NCBI GenBank assembly: GCA_027576995.1
Contig: JANBQC010000194.1
Coordinates: 5,318 to 44,084, forward strand
DNA: 38,767 bases
Direction of reading: 5' to 3'
From: Dimargaris cristalligena
Taxonomy: Eukaryota > Kickxellomycota > Dimargaritomycetes > Dimargaritales > Dimargaritaceae
Shown: piece by piece, positions 11,091-20,094 of the stretch
Layout of the letters: every line of letters starts with the position of its first letter
How positions within the stretch are numbered: the stretch's first letter is position 1
Program-made: the position numbers and the translations under genes
The notes under the pieces: generated by a model
What the model saw: the letters and a program-made list of their open reading frames with translations, nothing else
What the model was told of the DNA's origin: nothing
The model's database searches: none

Positions 11091-12660
11091 GTATAGTGTT
11101 GGGGGCTAGGGAGCGGTAGGAGGGGGTGAGGTAGGTGGAATGCGAGGGTAGACTGGGTAGAAAGGGCCAAGAAAATGAATCAATGCACAGAAAAAGGGGC
11201 AAATTATGCTTGGATAGTAAGCCAGTAAGGGGAACAGTTGAGCCGAGGAAACGTGGTAATGGAATCACTGCAACGACTTTTCTGGTGGGGTTCTTCCTTC
11301 TCTATTCTTCCTTTGGGTTGGGAGGTCCTGCTATTCTATAGGAATATAAAGGGAGAAGAGGGGTTTTTAGTGTGGGGGAAAATTACTTGGTTACACAATA
11401 ATGCGAAACATGCAAAGGCCAGTCAGTGGGAGAGAGCATACTTTTCGTATCCAACCACACACAATGCAAAGAATTGCAGAACCTCAAACTTTTGGTTGGA
11501 TCTTTTAAAACTCTAGGGCCATGATGCTTTATCAGATAGATGGGCTCCATGTCGTCGCGTCGTATATATGGCGCGGGATAAGTAAAGTTTGCTCCCTCTG
11601 AGGGCATCAAATGGCACCCGCCAATTGGCCATTAGATGGACTGCATTCCAAATATGATCAACGGGACGTATTAGATACTATGGGTTCTACACCAGGCTAG
11701 TACGTATCCGAAAATTGGGTTCTTGTATTTTCTAGTGGTATAGACGGGCGCTGAAAATGCCTACCATCAGCTCAATGGGCCACATAATTCTCCCAATACA
11801 GATTGATACATCGCCCGAACTATATATTTCATTTACACCAACTATCATTTATTCATTGGGTCCCCCTAATCCTCCAGTCTAAGCCAGTCCTTGTCCAGTC
11901 AAGAACTTGGCAGGGGGATGGAAACTGCCATCACATTAATTAGCAGCATCCTCGTTTATAAATAAACTCCACCATCTCGGGTGACCGCGTAACACCCAAA
12001 TTGGTGGGTTTCCATAATTACCAAGCCATTGTTGGCCTTGTTGACTGTGGTTGAGTCTTCCTATGGATAATATTGGGCTATTTCCAAAAGGAGGATTCCC
12101 TTGGGGAGCACGTGGAATGTTGTATTTAAAGTAGTACAGGCGGCGGCTTAGTACTTTGGTGGCGTTGCCCCCCTAGTCTCTTGCTCCGCCTATTATCTGG
12201 ATTTTGCTTCTTCAGTGGGAGTTGTGGATCATAAAGAATGGCTGAAGACAGCGAACAATCCAGGCGGGCAGGTGCAACTGCTCTGTCACAAAGCCCACTA
12301 CTGCACCCTTGTAATATAAAGAGTCTTGTGATGGTTATATGGATATGCTATTATATTCCCTCTGGATAGACTTGGTCATTGGTTGTGGCGCTTTGGTGGC
12401 CATTGCCTAGAAACCTACCGAAAATCGGCTCAAGTCAACGAAGTAGTTGCTACACCCGGAAAGGCATGATATATACCAGCAGATATAAAAACCGTCCCCC
12501 GCTCACTCACTTAGGGAGTCCACCTTCCCTCCAACCTTTAACCAACCATTCTCTTAATCACAGGCCAAGCTACCACTGGAAACTATTTAGTAGATTCCCC
12601 AACTCGGTCCACCCATATACTATTTTACATCCGACGCACTCTTAGTTGTCTCTGTTGAAC
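11091..12660. other. Divergent ELP3/secreted-protein intergenic region
   Basis: No gene is supported in these 1.57 kb. The left part holds the ELP3 pyrimidine-rich leader (on the minus strand), and the right part the TATA box and leader of the next gene. Short open frames such as 12379-12645 have no coding bias. Confidence 0.6.
12484..12490 (+). promoter_or_regulatory. TATA box upstream of the putative secreted protein
   Basis: TATAAAA lies 177 bp before the ATG at 12661. A pyrimidine-rich stretch follows (12497-12540), which would fit the transcription start region. Confidence 0.5.
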
Positions 12661-13164
12661 ATGCAATTGCTGTTTGGGTGTGTCTCGTTCGTCGGTTTAG
12701 TCCTAGTTCGTTCGATAATTGGATTTCCCGCAGTACCCGGAGAATGGCAGGGCGGAGACACCAATAGAGGTAGTATTTACTACGACGCGCTCGAAGACCC
12801 TGCGTTGGCCAGCGGTTCCCCTGTCGGCGTACGGAAGCATACCAGTCCCCATCGTGAGCCATCCATTCGAACCTTGGATTCCAGCGTTAGCCGTGATAAG
12901 CCGACTACCCCGGTTCCCATTGTTGGACAAATTACCGACAGTACGACTGACCAGCTTGCCAATGCACGCGTCACGGTAGGAGTGTCCCACCGGCAGTGGC
13001 TTGGTACCAATCCCGCTGACAAAGATCTGGACCATTCTCTAACTGACCATACCGATTCGGATGATAACGATACAGCCGATTGGTGGTGGGATAATAATGC
13101 CTTTGTTCAAGAAGGGACGCCTGGCGACTGGATAAGAGTTGAATACCCGTCCACTGTGAATTAA
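12661..13164 (+). CDS. Putative small secreted protein, 167 aa
   Basis: I do not recognise this protein. From the ATG at 12661 it encodes 167 aa. The N-terminus reads MQLLFGCVSFVGLVLVRSII, then GFPAVPG, which fits a signal peptide with cleavage somewhere around residues 20-27. The rest is hydrophilic, rich in Thr, Ser, Asp and Pro, with an acidic stretch (DHTDSDDNDTADWWWDNN) near residue 140. The only cysteine lies in the signal segment, so disulfide-stabilised effector folds are unlikely. Codon choice is less C-biased than in the housekeeping genes. A TATA box at 12484 supports transcription. It may be a cell-wall or secreted protein or an unstructured effector-like protein; it may also be a chance ORF. 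Confidence 0.5.
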   Translation: MQLLFGCVSFVGLVLVRSIIGFPAVPGEWQGGDTNRGSIYYDALEDPALASGSPVGVRKHTSPHREPSIRTLDSSVSRDKPTTPVPIVGQITDSTTDQLANARVTVGVSHRQWLGTNPADKDLDHSLTDHTDSDDNDTADWWWDNNAFVQEGTPGDWIRVEYPSTVN

Positions 13165-15277
13165 CGATATTGGGCTTTCCTTCTATATAGTATCGCCCAG
13201 AAGTGAGGTACAAGACCAACACACCGGTCGCCGATTTTACGAACATATTTCTCCTCGTTCTCTCAGCAATATTGATATCATTTAAACATTAATACATCAT
13301 GATATGCCTTTGGTCAAAATATGCCCTTCCCGGAGTGTAACAGATTATTACCATTACGATTCATGAGAAATTCTGTCTGACCAATTTAAACACCTAGATA
13401 CCGTGACTTTGCCCCGTTTCCACATTGTATGAAATTAGAGAAGGGGGGGTGGTACTCAACTTCAGACACTAATGTGAACTGGGATGACTCAATGTACGAC
13501 AATGGTTTGGTATGGATGCATATGGCATGCCTAATAACAATGTGCAGCCGAGTAAAGATTTATTGGGATTTTATAAATAATAGGAATGATAGCATGGGTA
13601 GTTATATAAACCAGAGCAAACAATTGTGACCGCCGTACACTACTGTTAAATGATACAAGTGACCAGAGTGTCACATTATTCAAGTTGATTCATCCCTCCT
13701 TTGGTTAACTCTATGGTCGGGCCTATAGGTTTAGCCGGGTGAGAAATTATTTGTCATGTTAGCCGCCTGCACCGCCGAAAGGTAAGCGGCAGCCCTGTGA
13801 AAGGTGATTATTATATATGGTACTAACCCAGACATTTCGAAGCTGGGGGGCACTGGGCAGCTAGTTGGGTGATGTATACACCAATACTGCAATGTATTAG
13901 GCTTACTTGGAGCCCAATCGCTCACGTTATAGGATAATAAAGGGAAAAGGGGTCTTATTATAGCTGCTGGACCGTCAACCAGACACGGCGGACAAGCACG
14001 GCTTTGATGGGCATCTGACACCAACATTTCCTTAATGCTATAAATCTTTACCCTGGACCCCTGAAACCAAGGATGCTCACACGTCGCTGTGTGACATGGC
14101 CCCTTTGCAGCCTCCTGTCCACCGAGCACCAGTGGCTTACCCAATGACCCGGGTGCTTCTAGACCGTATGGATAGTCCACCGGGTTTATTTTTTCGAAAT
14201 ATTGACAAATGTGAGATTGAGTTTGGGATAGATCATGGCAGGTATATTTCTTACATCTGCGCCCCGGACCTGTATCATCTTGGGCCATGGGTGATGATGC
14301 AACATCCCTCGCATATTAGCAAATCCTTTACCCTGCCCCAAGCACGGCGTCGGCAATCTAGCGGGGTCAGCCGAATCATCGAAGACTGTAGGTTAGGGAT
14401 CCGCTGCCCATCCCGTGTTAGAGGCAGCCGACATCACATGGGGCGGAGTTACCCGTTTCCAGGGTGGTTATAATTCCAGGGTCGGGGGGGGACTTGGCCC
14501 TTTATAGCAAGTGCTATCATACGATCCTTGGTCTCTATGGTAACCCAGTTGTTGTTTCTATGAAGAATAGGGTTGAGGGCGATATTAACAGACGAATATA
14601 TATATATATAAATGCTGCTGGCTTCGGAGCATCCTCGCGCATAGTTCTATTTAGTTATTTCGGGCAGTCTTAGTAGGCACCAGTTAATAGATACCTGTAT
14701 ATATTAGACGTCGTGGTTTAGTTTCGGCTAGCTGCTTATCCGATTTCGCGGCCTGCTTCGTAAGCATCCGCCCTGGCTATTTGGTAAGTATGGGGTTTCA
14801 CCCTGTTTTGGTTTTATGTACAGTGGTTGTTCTACTCACGCATCCCGTGCGGGGTTTTATACCCCACGATACTTCCTTGCCGAGTGGCTATTACTCAGCA
14901 ATACATGGGGCCAGACCTCTCTAACGTAGACAGAGAGTGTTACTTGGCCATACAGCCTTGACTAATTCTATTCCCCGTGCCTTACTTAAAGTGCTTGGCG
15001 TATTCCACCCAACTCCAAAGTGTATTGCTTAGAGACGGACGGCTTCTACGGAGTTCTTTATCGCCCTGACGGACAGTCCCAGCTTACGACGCCCAGTTCT
15101 TGCTTTTAACTATTTCTCCTGCTCGTCAGCTAAGTCATTACCCCTTTTGTTCTGGCCGTCGGCCTCTTTTCTTTATCCTTTGACTCTTACTTTATATTAT
15201 TTTTCCTTCACACCCCCCTGCCTGCCCGCCCCGTGAACGCCTAACTCTATTCTCTCCCCCCCCCCCAGTTCCCTACC
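13165..15277. other. Intergenic region, 2.1 kb, with a likely 5' UTR splice acceptor
   Basis: No coding gene is supported. A TA run is at 14596-14611. The final 40 bp contain a branch-site-like CTAAC (15241-15245), a C11 run (15256-15266) and AG (15267-15268), just 9 bp before the TCP11-protein ATG. This suggests an intron in the 5' leader. Overlapping plus (14096-14473) and minus (13731-14288) frames lack coding bias. Confidence 0.55.
15241..15268 (+). promoter_or_regulatory. Predicted 3' splice site in the TCP11-protein leader
   Basis: CTAAC, a CT/C-rich tract and CAG are arranged as in the verified introns of ERG7, PSF2 and VPS13. A possible donor is GTAAGT at 14784, giving an intron of about 485 nt. 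An intron in the 5' UTR, or one joining a short upstream coding exon, is possible. Confidence 0.4.
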
Positions 15278-18200
15278 ATGGCAACTCCCGACAGCCCCCA
15301 GCCGGACCCTCCGGGCCCAGGCCCTGCCCCGCCTTCCGCATTCGTTATCGACAATACTTCGCTACGCCAGTCCAGCAAGAAGCCCCACCATGTAGCTAGT
15401 CGCCTCCAACACCGTCGTTCCATCGACAGCCACGCCGAGTGCGGTCTTTCCACCTCCCCCAGCCAGGCCCAATTGAACCACGACGCTTTCTTAGAGGCCC
15501 GCCGGGCCAAGGCTGCTGAACGCTTGCACCATGTGGAACAGGTGCGGGCCCAACGCCTGAACCGCACCCACACCCAAATGCACGACCAACTGACTGCCCT
15601 GGAGGAGGGTTTGCGGCAGGCCACCGAAAAACGGGAACAACTCCTGCGGGACCAGGCCGCGACCTGTGCCGGTCGGGTGCGGCGGGCCAAACAAGTGGCC
15701 CAGTTGCAGGCCATTCGCCACCACGAAAAGGCCGAGCACCAGCGGCTGGCCATGGAGGCCCGCTTGCGTTCGTCGGCGGAACGACGGCGCCGTATGCTGC
15801 GCCTTAACCGTCTGGCCCGTAGTGGGAGTAGTGGGTCCGACGAGCCGGAAGGAACTAGTGAAGAAGGCGAGGACAGTAGTGAAGGGGAAGGCGGTGCAGA
15901 GGCCGGGCGGCGGGCGGAAGGAGATTTAGACGCCTCGCTTAATCTCCCGGCTATTAACCGGCCGCCGAAGAAATCCCGCGCGGAAACGGTGGAGGCCGGC
16001 ACTGTTGCTCTCCAGCGGCTTTGGCGCCGTCGGCGAATTGCCCAGGCTTACCGTAGGTTCCGCCACCAGCACTTTACCCTACCCGATATCCGGACTACGG
16101 GACCCGGGGCAGCGGCTCAGGCTATGACGTCGGTGGAGCTTATCGATGCCAGCACCCAATTAATTGCCAAAGTGCTGGACTCCGTCTACTTGGACCACCC
16201 GTTGGAAGAGACCCCCTCCCATTCCCCCGGGCCCTCTCACCCCGGTTCCCCGGCTGCCTACGATGGCCCCCCGGCTCCCGCTCCCGCCGTTTTAGAGCGG
16301 GTCCGGCACTTCAAGAACCCCGGCCGTCTCTTTTTAATGGGCCAGCTCCTGGCCGTTTTCCCCCGGGAAATCCTAACCGCCGACGGACCCCAGGACCTTC
16401 TGGTGGCCACCCTGGCGACGAATATGGCCAACGCCATGGCCCAAATAGGGGCCCATTACCGCACCGCCCACCTGGCCCTCTACGTGACCGAGTTCATTCG
16501 GCACTGGGACACTTTTTACCGTACCTTCATGGCCTGGAAACGCAACGACTCCCAGCATATTCTGGAAACCCTCATTGCCCATTTCCTCGAACTCGACCGG
16601 TTGTGGCATACCGTCAAGGTCCACGGGGACTCCGGGGGTTCCTGGCGTACCCCGATTGCCGAGCAGCGGGACGCTATTCGGCAGCAAATCCTGAATTTCG
16701 GCGGCCAGCCCGCCCTGGACCGGATGCACCGCGCCCAGGCCGTAGCCCGCCGCTCCTACACGGTACCGGTGGAATCCCCCGGCGGGACCATGTGGACCCC
16801 CCATACTCCCACCGAACCCGTCTCGGCCCGTGGGAATGGTTCCGCGAAGGCGTCGTCCTCGAAAGACACCGGTCGTTCGACCACTGAGACGGTGGTCCAC
16901 CCCGATGATCATGCCCATTCCGACCAAGGAGGCGAAGCCACTTCGTCCCTCGACCAACTCGTCGGGTCGGCCGTCCCGCCCTCCATCGCCAGTTACCTGG
17001 CCAATGAGAAACTGGCGCATGAAATCGCCGTCGACCCCTATTTCGAACTAGGGTTCGGGGGCGCCCAGGAAATCTACGGTCAGGTTCAGTCGGTATCCCG
17101 CCAGGCCTATTTTGACCACCTCCACCACCTATTTGATGAGGTTCGGGCCCATCCGCTCGATTCGGACAGCGAGGAGCCGGGCGGCGGTTCCGAAACATCC
17201 CCAGGAGGGGACGGGAGTGAAACCGATCCCAACGCCAACCCCGACTTCGCGGCAGCAAGCCCCTCGTCCCGGGCCACGCTGGTGGACTGTCTGGTGGAAC
17301 TCTTCACCGACTACCGCAACCTCCTGTTGGCCGTGGCCCCCACCCGCGGCAATCTCCGCCACACCATTGAAGCCCGCTTGGACCCCACCATTCTGGAGCG
17401 CCAGCTAAAAGATACCCCGGATTTTACCCAAACCTTCGATTTCCAGGGCTACTTGACCTTCGTCATTGGCCTAATTAGTGAAATGTGCGCCCCGGTACGG
17501 GATCCCGAAGTGGCTCGCATTCGGGCCGAAACCGACCCGTTTCGCTGTGCCGGGGCCATTCTGGAGACCCTGCAGCATATGCGACTCGACCACTTGAATC
17601 TACAAATCCAAATGGTGCGGCCGTTTATTAAGCGCTATGCGGTACGGTATGAACGCGAGAAGTTCCAGGAGCGGCTTAATAATAAGCAGTTGGCCCTGGA
17701 CCAGACTACCCGTTGGCTGCGGTCGGCCATTCGTCCCACTGGGCCTCCTTCCACTGTTCAAGCGGCCGCATCCGCCGGCGCTGCTCCGCCTTCGCCGGCG
17801 GTCTCCCGCTACTTGCTCTGGCTCTACGAGGGAGTAACCCAACTGCTCTTTGCGACCAAGGCCATCCGGCCCGAGTCCTGCCCCGAAACATTGCTCCTGG
17901 ACATTGACCGGCTCTTTACTTTCCAGAATGAGATTCAGGCCCTGACGATTGTCTCCGCTCTACTGATGCTGACCAAGAACCTGGCCCTACCTAACGTGCG
18001 CCAGCAGCTGGTGGGCCACGAGAGTGGGGGGGTCATGGTACGCCAATTGAAGGATAAGCTGCTGGAACTGCTGCGTCACGACGACACCAAAGTGGACCAC
18101 TTGGTGGCCGAAATTCAACGGGTGATCAACGGAGGAGGGAGTAGTAGCGATCAGCGCCACCACCAGGGGTCCGGAGGGGGGGAGGCCACCCCACCCAGTC

Positions 18201-18724
18201 CGGCCACGACTTTCCTGGGGAGCCAACCCCAGCCCCCCAGCTCGGCCATGGTGCGGTCTATGGTACTTAAAACCCTGAACTACAGCGACCCCGTGTACAA
18301 TCTCCTATCGCGCCGGTTGCAGAACCTGCTCCGCACTTGGTTGTTATATCCCGGTCACTACGCCAAGCCGGCTGCGGGGGATTCGAATGGGGGCGATAAC
18401 GGGCCTAGTCATGGGGCCGGGTCGTCCAGCAATAGTTCGGCCCCTGTGAACCCCCTCGGTATTCGCCTGCGCACGGGCCTTGGCAGTGTCCCTAGTAGTG
18501 GGCATGGCGCTACGGCATCTAACTCGGCGGCGACTGGCAATCCGCCGTCGGTCCGAACGGGTCCTTTGGGTTCGTCCGCCGATACCCTACTGCGTAGCTA
18601 TGGGCTGGAGCCGGTGGAGCCTGAAATGCGGAAACTGTTTACGCGAATCAACACATTGGTGGACTACAACCGATTGGTGTATGGGGTGTACTATGACCGC
18701 ATCTTTATGGAATTGGTAAACTAG
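15278..18724 (+). CDS. TCP11-domain (Sok1-like) protein, 1148 aa
   Basis: It belongs to the T-complex 11 family, which in budding yeast includes Sok1, a suppressor of defects in cAMP-dependent protein kinase. Its biochemical role is poorly defined. Residues 1-60 are disordered and Pro-rich. Residues ~65-180 are rich in Arg, Gln and Glu and look like a long coiled coil (ARRAKAAERLHHVEQVRAQR). An acidic Ser/Glu/Gly tract follows. A degenerate IQ-like segment (LQRLWRRRRIAQAYRRF) is near residue 243. The TCP11 domain spans about 286-970: family-typical pieces are VELIDASTQLIAKVLDSVY, LFTDYRNLLLAV (~676) and ISEMCAPVRDPEVARI (~735), with low-complexity insertions between. The conserved C-terminus (MRKLFTRINTLVDYNRLVYG) ends at the stop. 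There is no intron in the ORF, but an intron just before the ATG is likely, so a short extra N-terminal exon cannot be excluded. Confidence 0.88.
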   Translation: MATPDSPQPDPPGPGPAPPSAFVIDNTSLRQSSKKPHHVASRLQHRRSIDSHAECGLSTSPSQAQLNHDAFLEARRAKAAERLHHVEQVRAQRLNRTHTQMHDQLTALEEGLRQATEKREQLLRDQAATCAGRVRRAKQVAQLQAIRHHEKAEHQRLAMEARLRSSAERRRRMLRLNRLARSGSSGSDEPEGTSEEGEDSSEGEGGAEAGRRAEGDLDASLNLPAINRPPKKSRAETVEAGTVALQRLWRRRRIAQAYRRFRHQHFTLPDIRTTGPGAAAQAMTSVELIDASTQLIAKVLDSVYLDHPLEETPSHSPGPSHPGSPAAYDGPPAPAPAVLERVRHFKNPGRLFLMGQLLAVFPREILTADGPQDLLVATLATNMANAMAQIGAHYRTAHLALYVTEFIRHWDTFYRTFMAWKRNDSQHILETLIAHFLELDRLWHTVKVHGDSGGSWRTPIAEQRDAIRQQILNFGGQPALDRMHRAQAVARRSYTVPVESPGGTMWTPHTPTEPVSARGNGSAKASSSKDTGRSTTETVVHPDDHAHSDQGGEATSSLDQLVGSAVPPSIASYLANEKLAHEIAVDPYFELGFGGAQEIYGQVQSVSRQAYFDHLHHLFDEVRAHPLDSDSEEPGGGSETSPGGDGSETDPNANPDFAAASPSSRATLVDCLVELFTDYRNLLLAVAPTRGNLRHTIEARLDPTILERQLKDTPDFTQTFDFQGYLTFVIGLISEMCAPVRDPEVARIRAETDPFRCAGAILETLQHMRLDHLNLQIQMVRPFIKRYAVRYEREKFQERLNNKQLALDQTTRWLRSAIRPTGPPSTVQAAASAGAAPPSPAVSRYLLWLYEGVTQLLFATKAIRPESCPETLLLDIDRLFTFQNEIQALTIVSALLMLTKNLALPNVRQQLVGHESGGVMVRQLKDKLLELLRHDDTKVDHLVAEIQRVINGGGSSSDQRHHQGSGGGEATPPSPATTFLGSQPQPPSSAMVRSMVLKTLNYSDPVYNLLSRRLQNLLRTWLLYPGHYAKPAAGDSNGGDNGPSHGAGSSSNSSAPVNPLGIRLRTGLGSVPSSGHGATASNSAATGNPPSVRTGPLGSSADTLLRSYGLEPVEPEMRKLFTRINTLVDYNRLVYGVYYDRIFMELVN

Positions 18725-20094
18725 GTGGAAGGTTCGATCTTCGACATAGCCGCCCATTGGCTGGGCGCCTACCTGGCCTATTTACTCGCCTAGCTCTGGA
18801 TAATAGCGTCATTTGGCCTATTCTGCAGAGAGCGTATCTCCGTTAGCCAATCTACGATGGTGAATGTTTAACGGGCTTGATTTATCTACTAACAGGCAAT
18901 CTCTATGTATTTGAATAGTACCGGGCGACTCCATAACAAGTTGCCCCTCATTAGTTCGTATATCTATATACATATCATCACTATTTCGGGACTCATTGAA
19001 GTCCATTTTTACGACGAATGTAAATGTCGACTCTTGATCGTTTATCTTTTTTATTATTATTTTTCATTGACGTTACTGTATTTTATTATCGATCTAGTAT
19101 ATAGCGCCCGAATGACTGCGCTACTTATCTAATAAATATGCGATTTGGACGCACTTATTCCTAGTATTCGCAGGAATGTCTCCTACTTAGGAACATCTAA
19201 CGGGCATGGCAGCAGTACACGAGCGGAATCGAGATTAGAAAAAATAGACAGCATGAAAAGCCCAGGCCCTTTCCGTATCCGCTGATGCTACTGATCGAAA
19301 ATATATCAGAAAAGGCCAGTGCGGCGGTATAGATGGTGCGATTGCCTTTCCTACTCACCATGTCAATCTAGTAGTGATTAATACGTACCAATACTACCAA
19401 ACATGCCCAGGCCATTTCCGGATATACGGTACTGTAATGACGTTTCGTTGATGGTGTGTTCCATTATCGAAGAATGACGTCAACCCGAACCCAGCAACGG
19501 TCGGAATCTTTTTAATGAAGGGCAAATATAGATCTAGCAAGAACCGCCGCCACCCTTAGGCATGGCGAGGGTGTCGATGCACACACTATGCGCAACCCTA
19601 GCGGTAGAGTGTGGGGGGCTGGGTAATCCCTGCGGTCCGGTGCATTGCCAATGTGGCGGCCACCCTGACCTTGCAGCATTTTCTGGCCCGGCCAACTGGG
19701 ATTAGATTAAGTAAACTAATAGTGGTAGAGTTTACCTGGCCAGCTGCAACCCTTTCCGTCTGTTACAGTAATAACCGACGTGTCTCCGCTGTCAGTGGGT
19801 GTTTCAGCCTCAAACAGGCATACTAGATTAATAGGCTTGCCCCTTAACGCTAGCTAGCCCTCTCGTCCCGTCCTGCATCATTTGCGTTGTTTTTCTCCCT
19901 CTCTCTCCCTGCTTGCCCATCTCTGTTTCGCTTTAACTTTTCCCTGTTCTCCATTCTCCCTTTAGCACTTCCTCGTCCATCTGACCTCTCCTGTTGTTTA
20001 ACCCCGCCATCCCTCACTCCCCCCACAAGAAACCTCCCCGTCCGTCTGAACCCCCCCTCCGTTATCCCCCTCCCTTTCCGCCCCCTACGTGGCC
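18725..20094. other. TCP11-protein/VPS13 intergenic region
   Basis: No gene is supported. CRE-like motifs are present: TGACGT at 19438-19443 and the palindrome TGACGTCA at 19475-19482. The last ~200 bp are strongly pyrimidine-rich and free of ATG, and are likely the VPS13 core promoter and leader. Confidence 0.6.
19885..20094 (+). promoter_or_regulatory. VPS13: Pyrimidine-rich leader of VPS13
   Basis: A stretch of about 210 bp, dominated by C and T on the coding strand, runs up to the ATG at 20095 and has no upstream ATG. No TATA box is evident nearby. It resembles the initiator-type leaders of ERG7 and ELP3 here. Confidence 0.45.

Noticed and set aside
13429..13629. 66-codon frame with ATG after the putative secreted protein
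   Set aside because: It is short, has no coding bias and shows no recognisable feature.
13731..14288. 185-codon open frame on the minus strand upstream of the TCP11 gene
   Set aside because: Codon use does not match the genes here, there is no recognisable motif, and it overlaps another open frame (14096-14473, +). Both look like chance frames in intergenic DNA.
14096..14473. 125-codon plus-strand frame with a TATAAAT about 50 bp upstream
   Set aside because: The TATA-like word is close to the ATG, third positions are mixed, and there is no domain or signal peptide. It was kept out for lack of support but is the best of the rejected intergenic frames.
15247..16002. 251-codon antisense frame over the TCP11-protein start
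   Set aside because: It is a shadow of the GC-rich coding strand. The sense frame has the TCP11 domain and continues for 1148 codons.
18731..18741. GGTTCGATCTT, resembling a tRNA B box
   Set aside because: No matching A box, acceptor stem or anticodon arm can be folded; the upstream bases are the coding end of the TCP11 gene.
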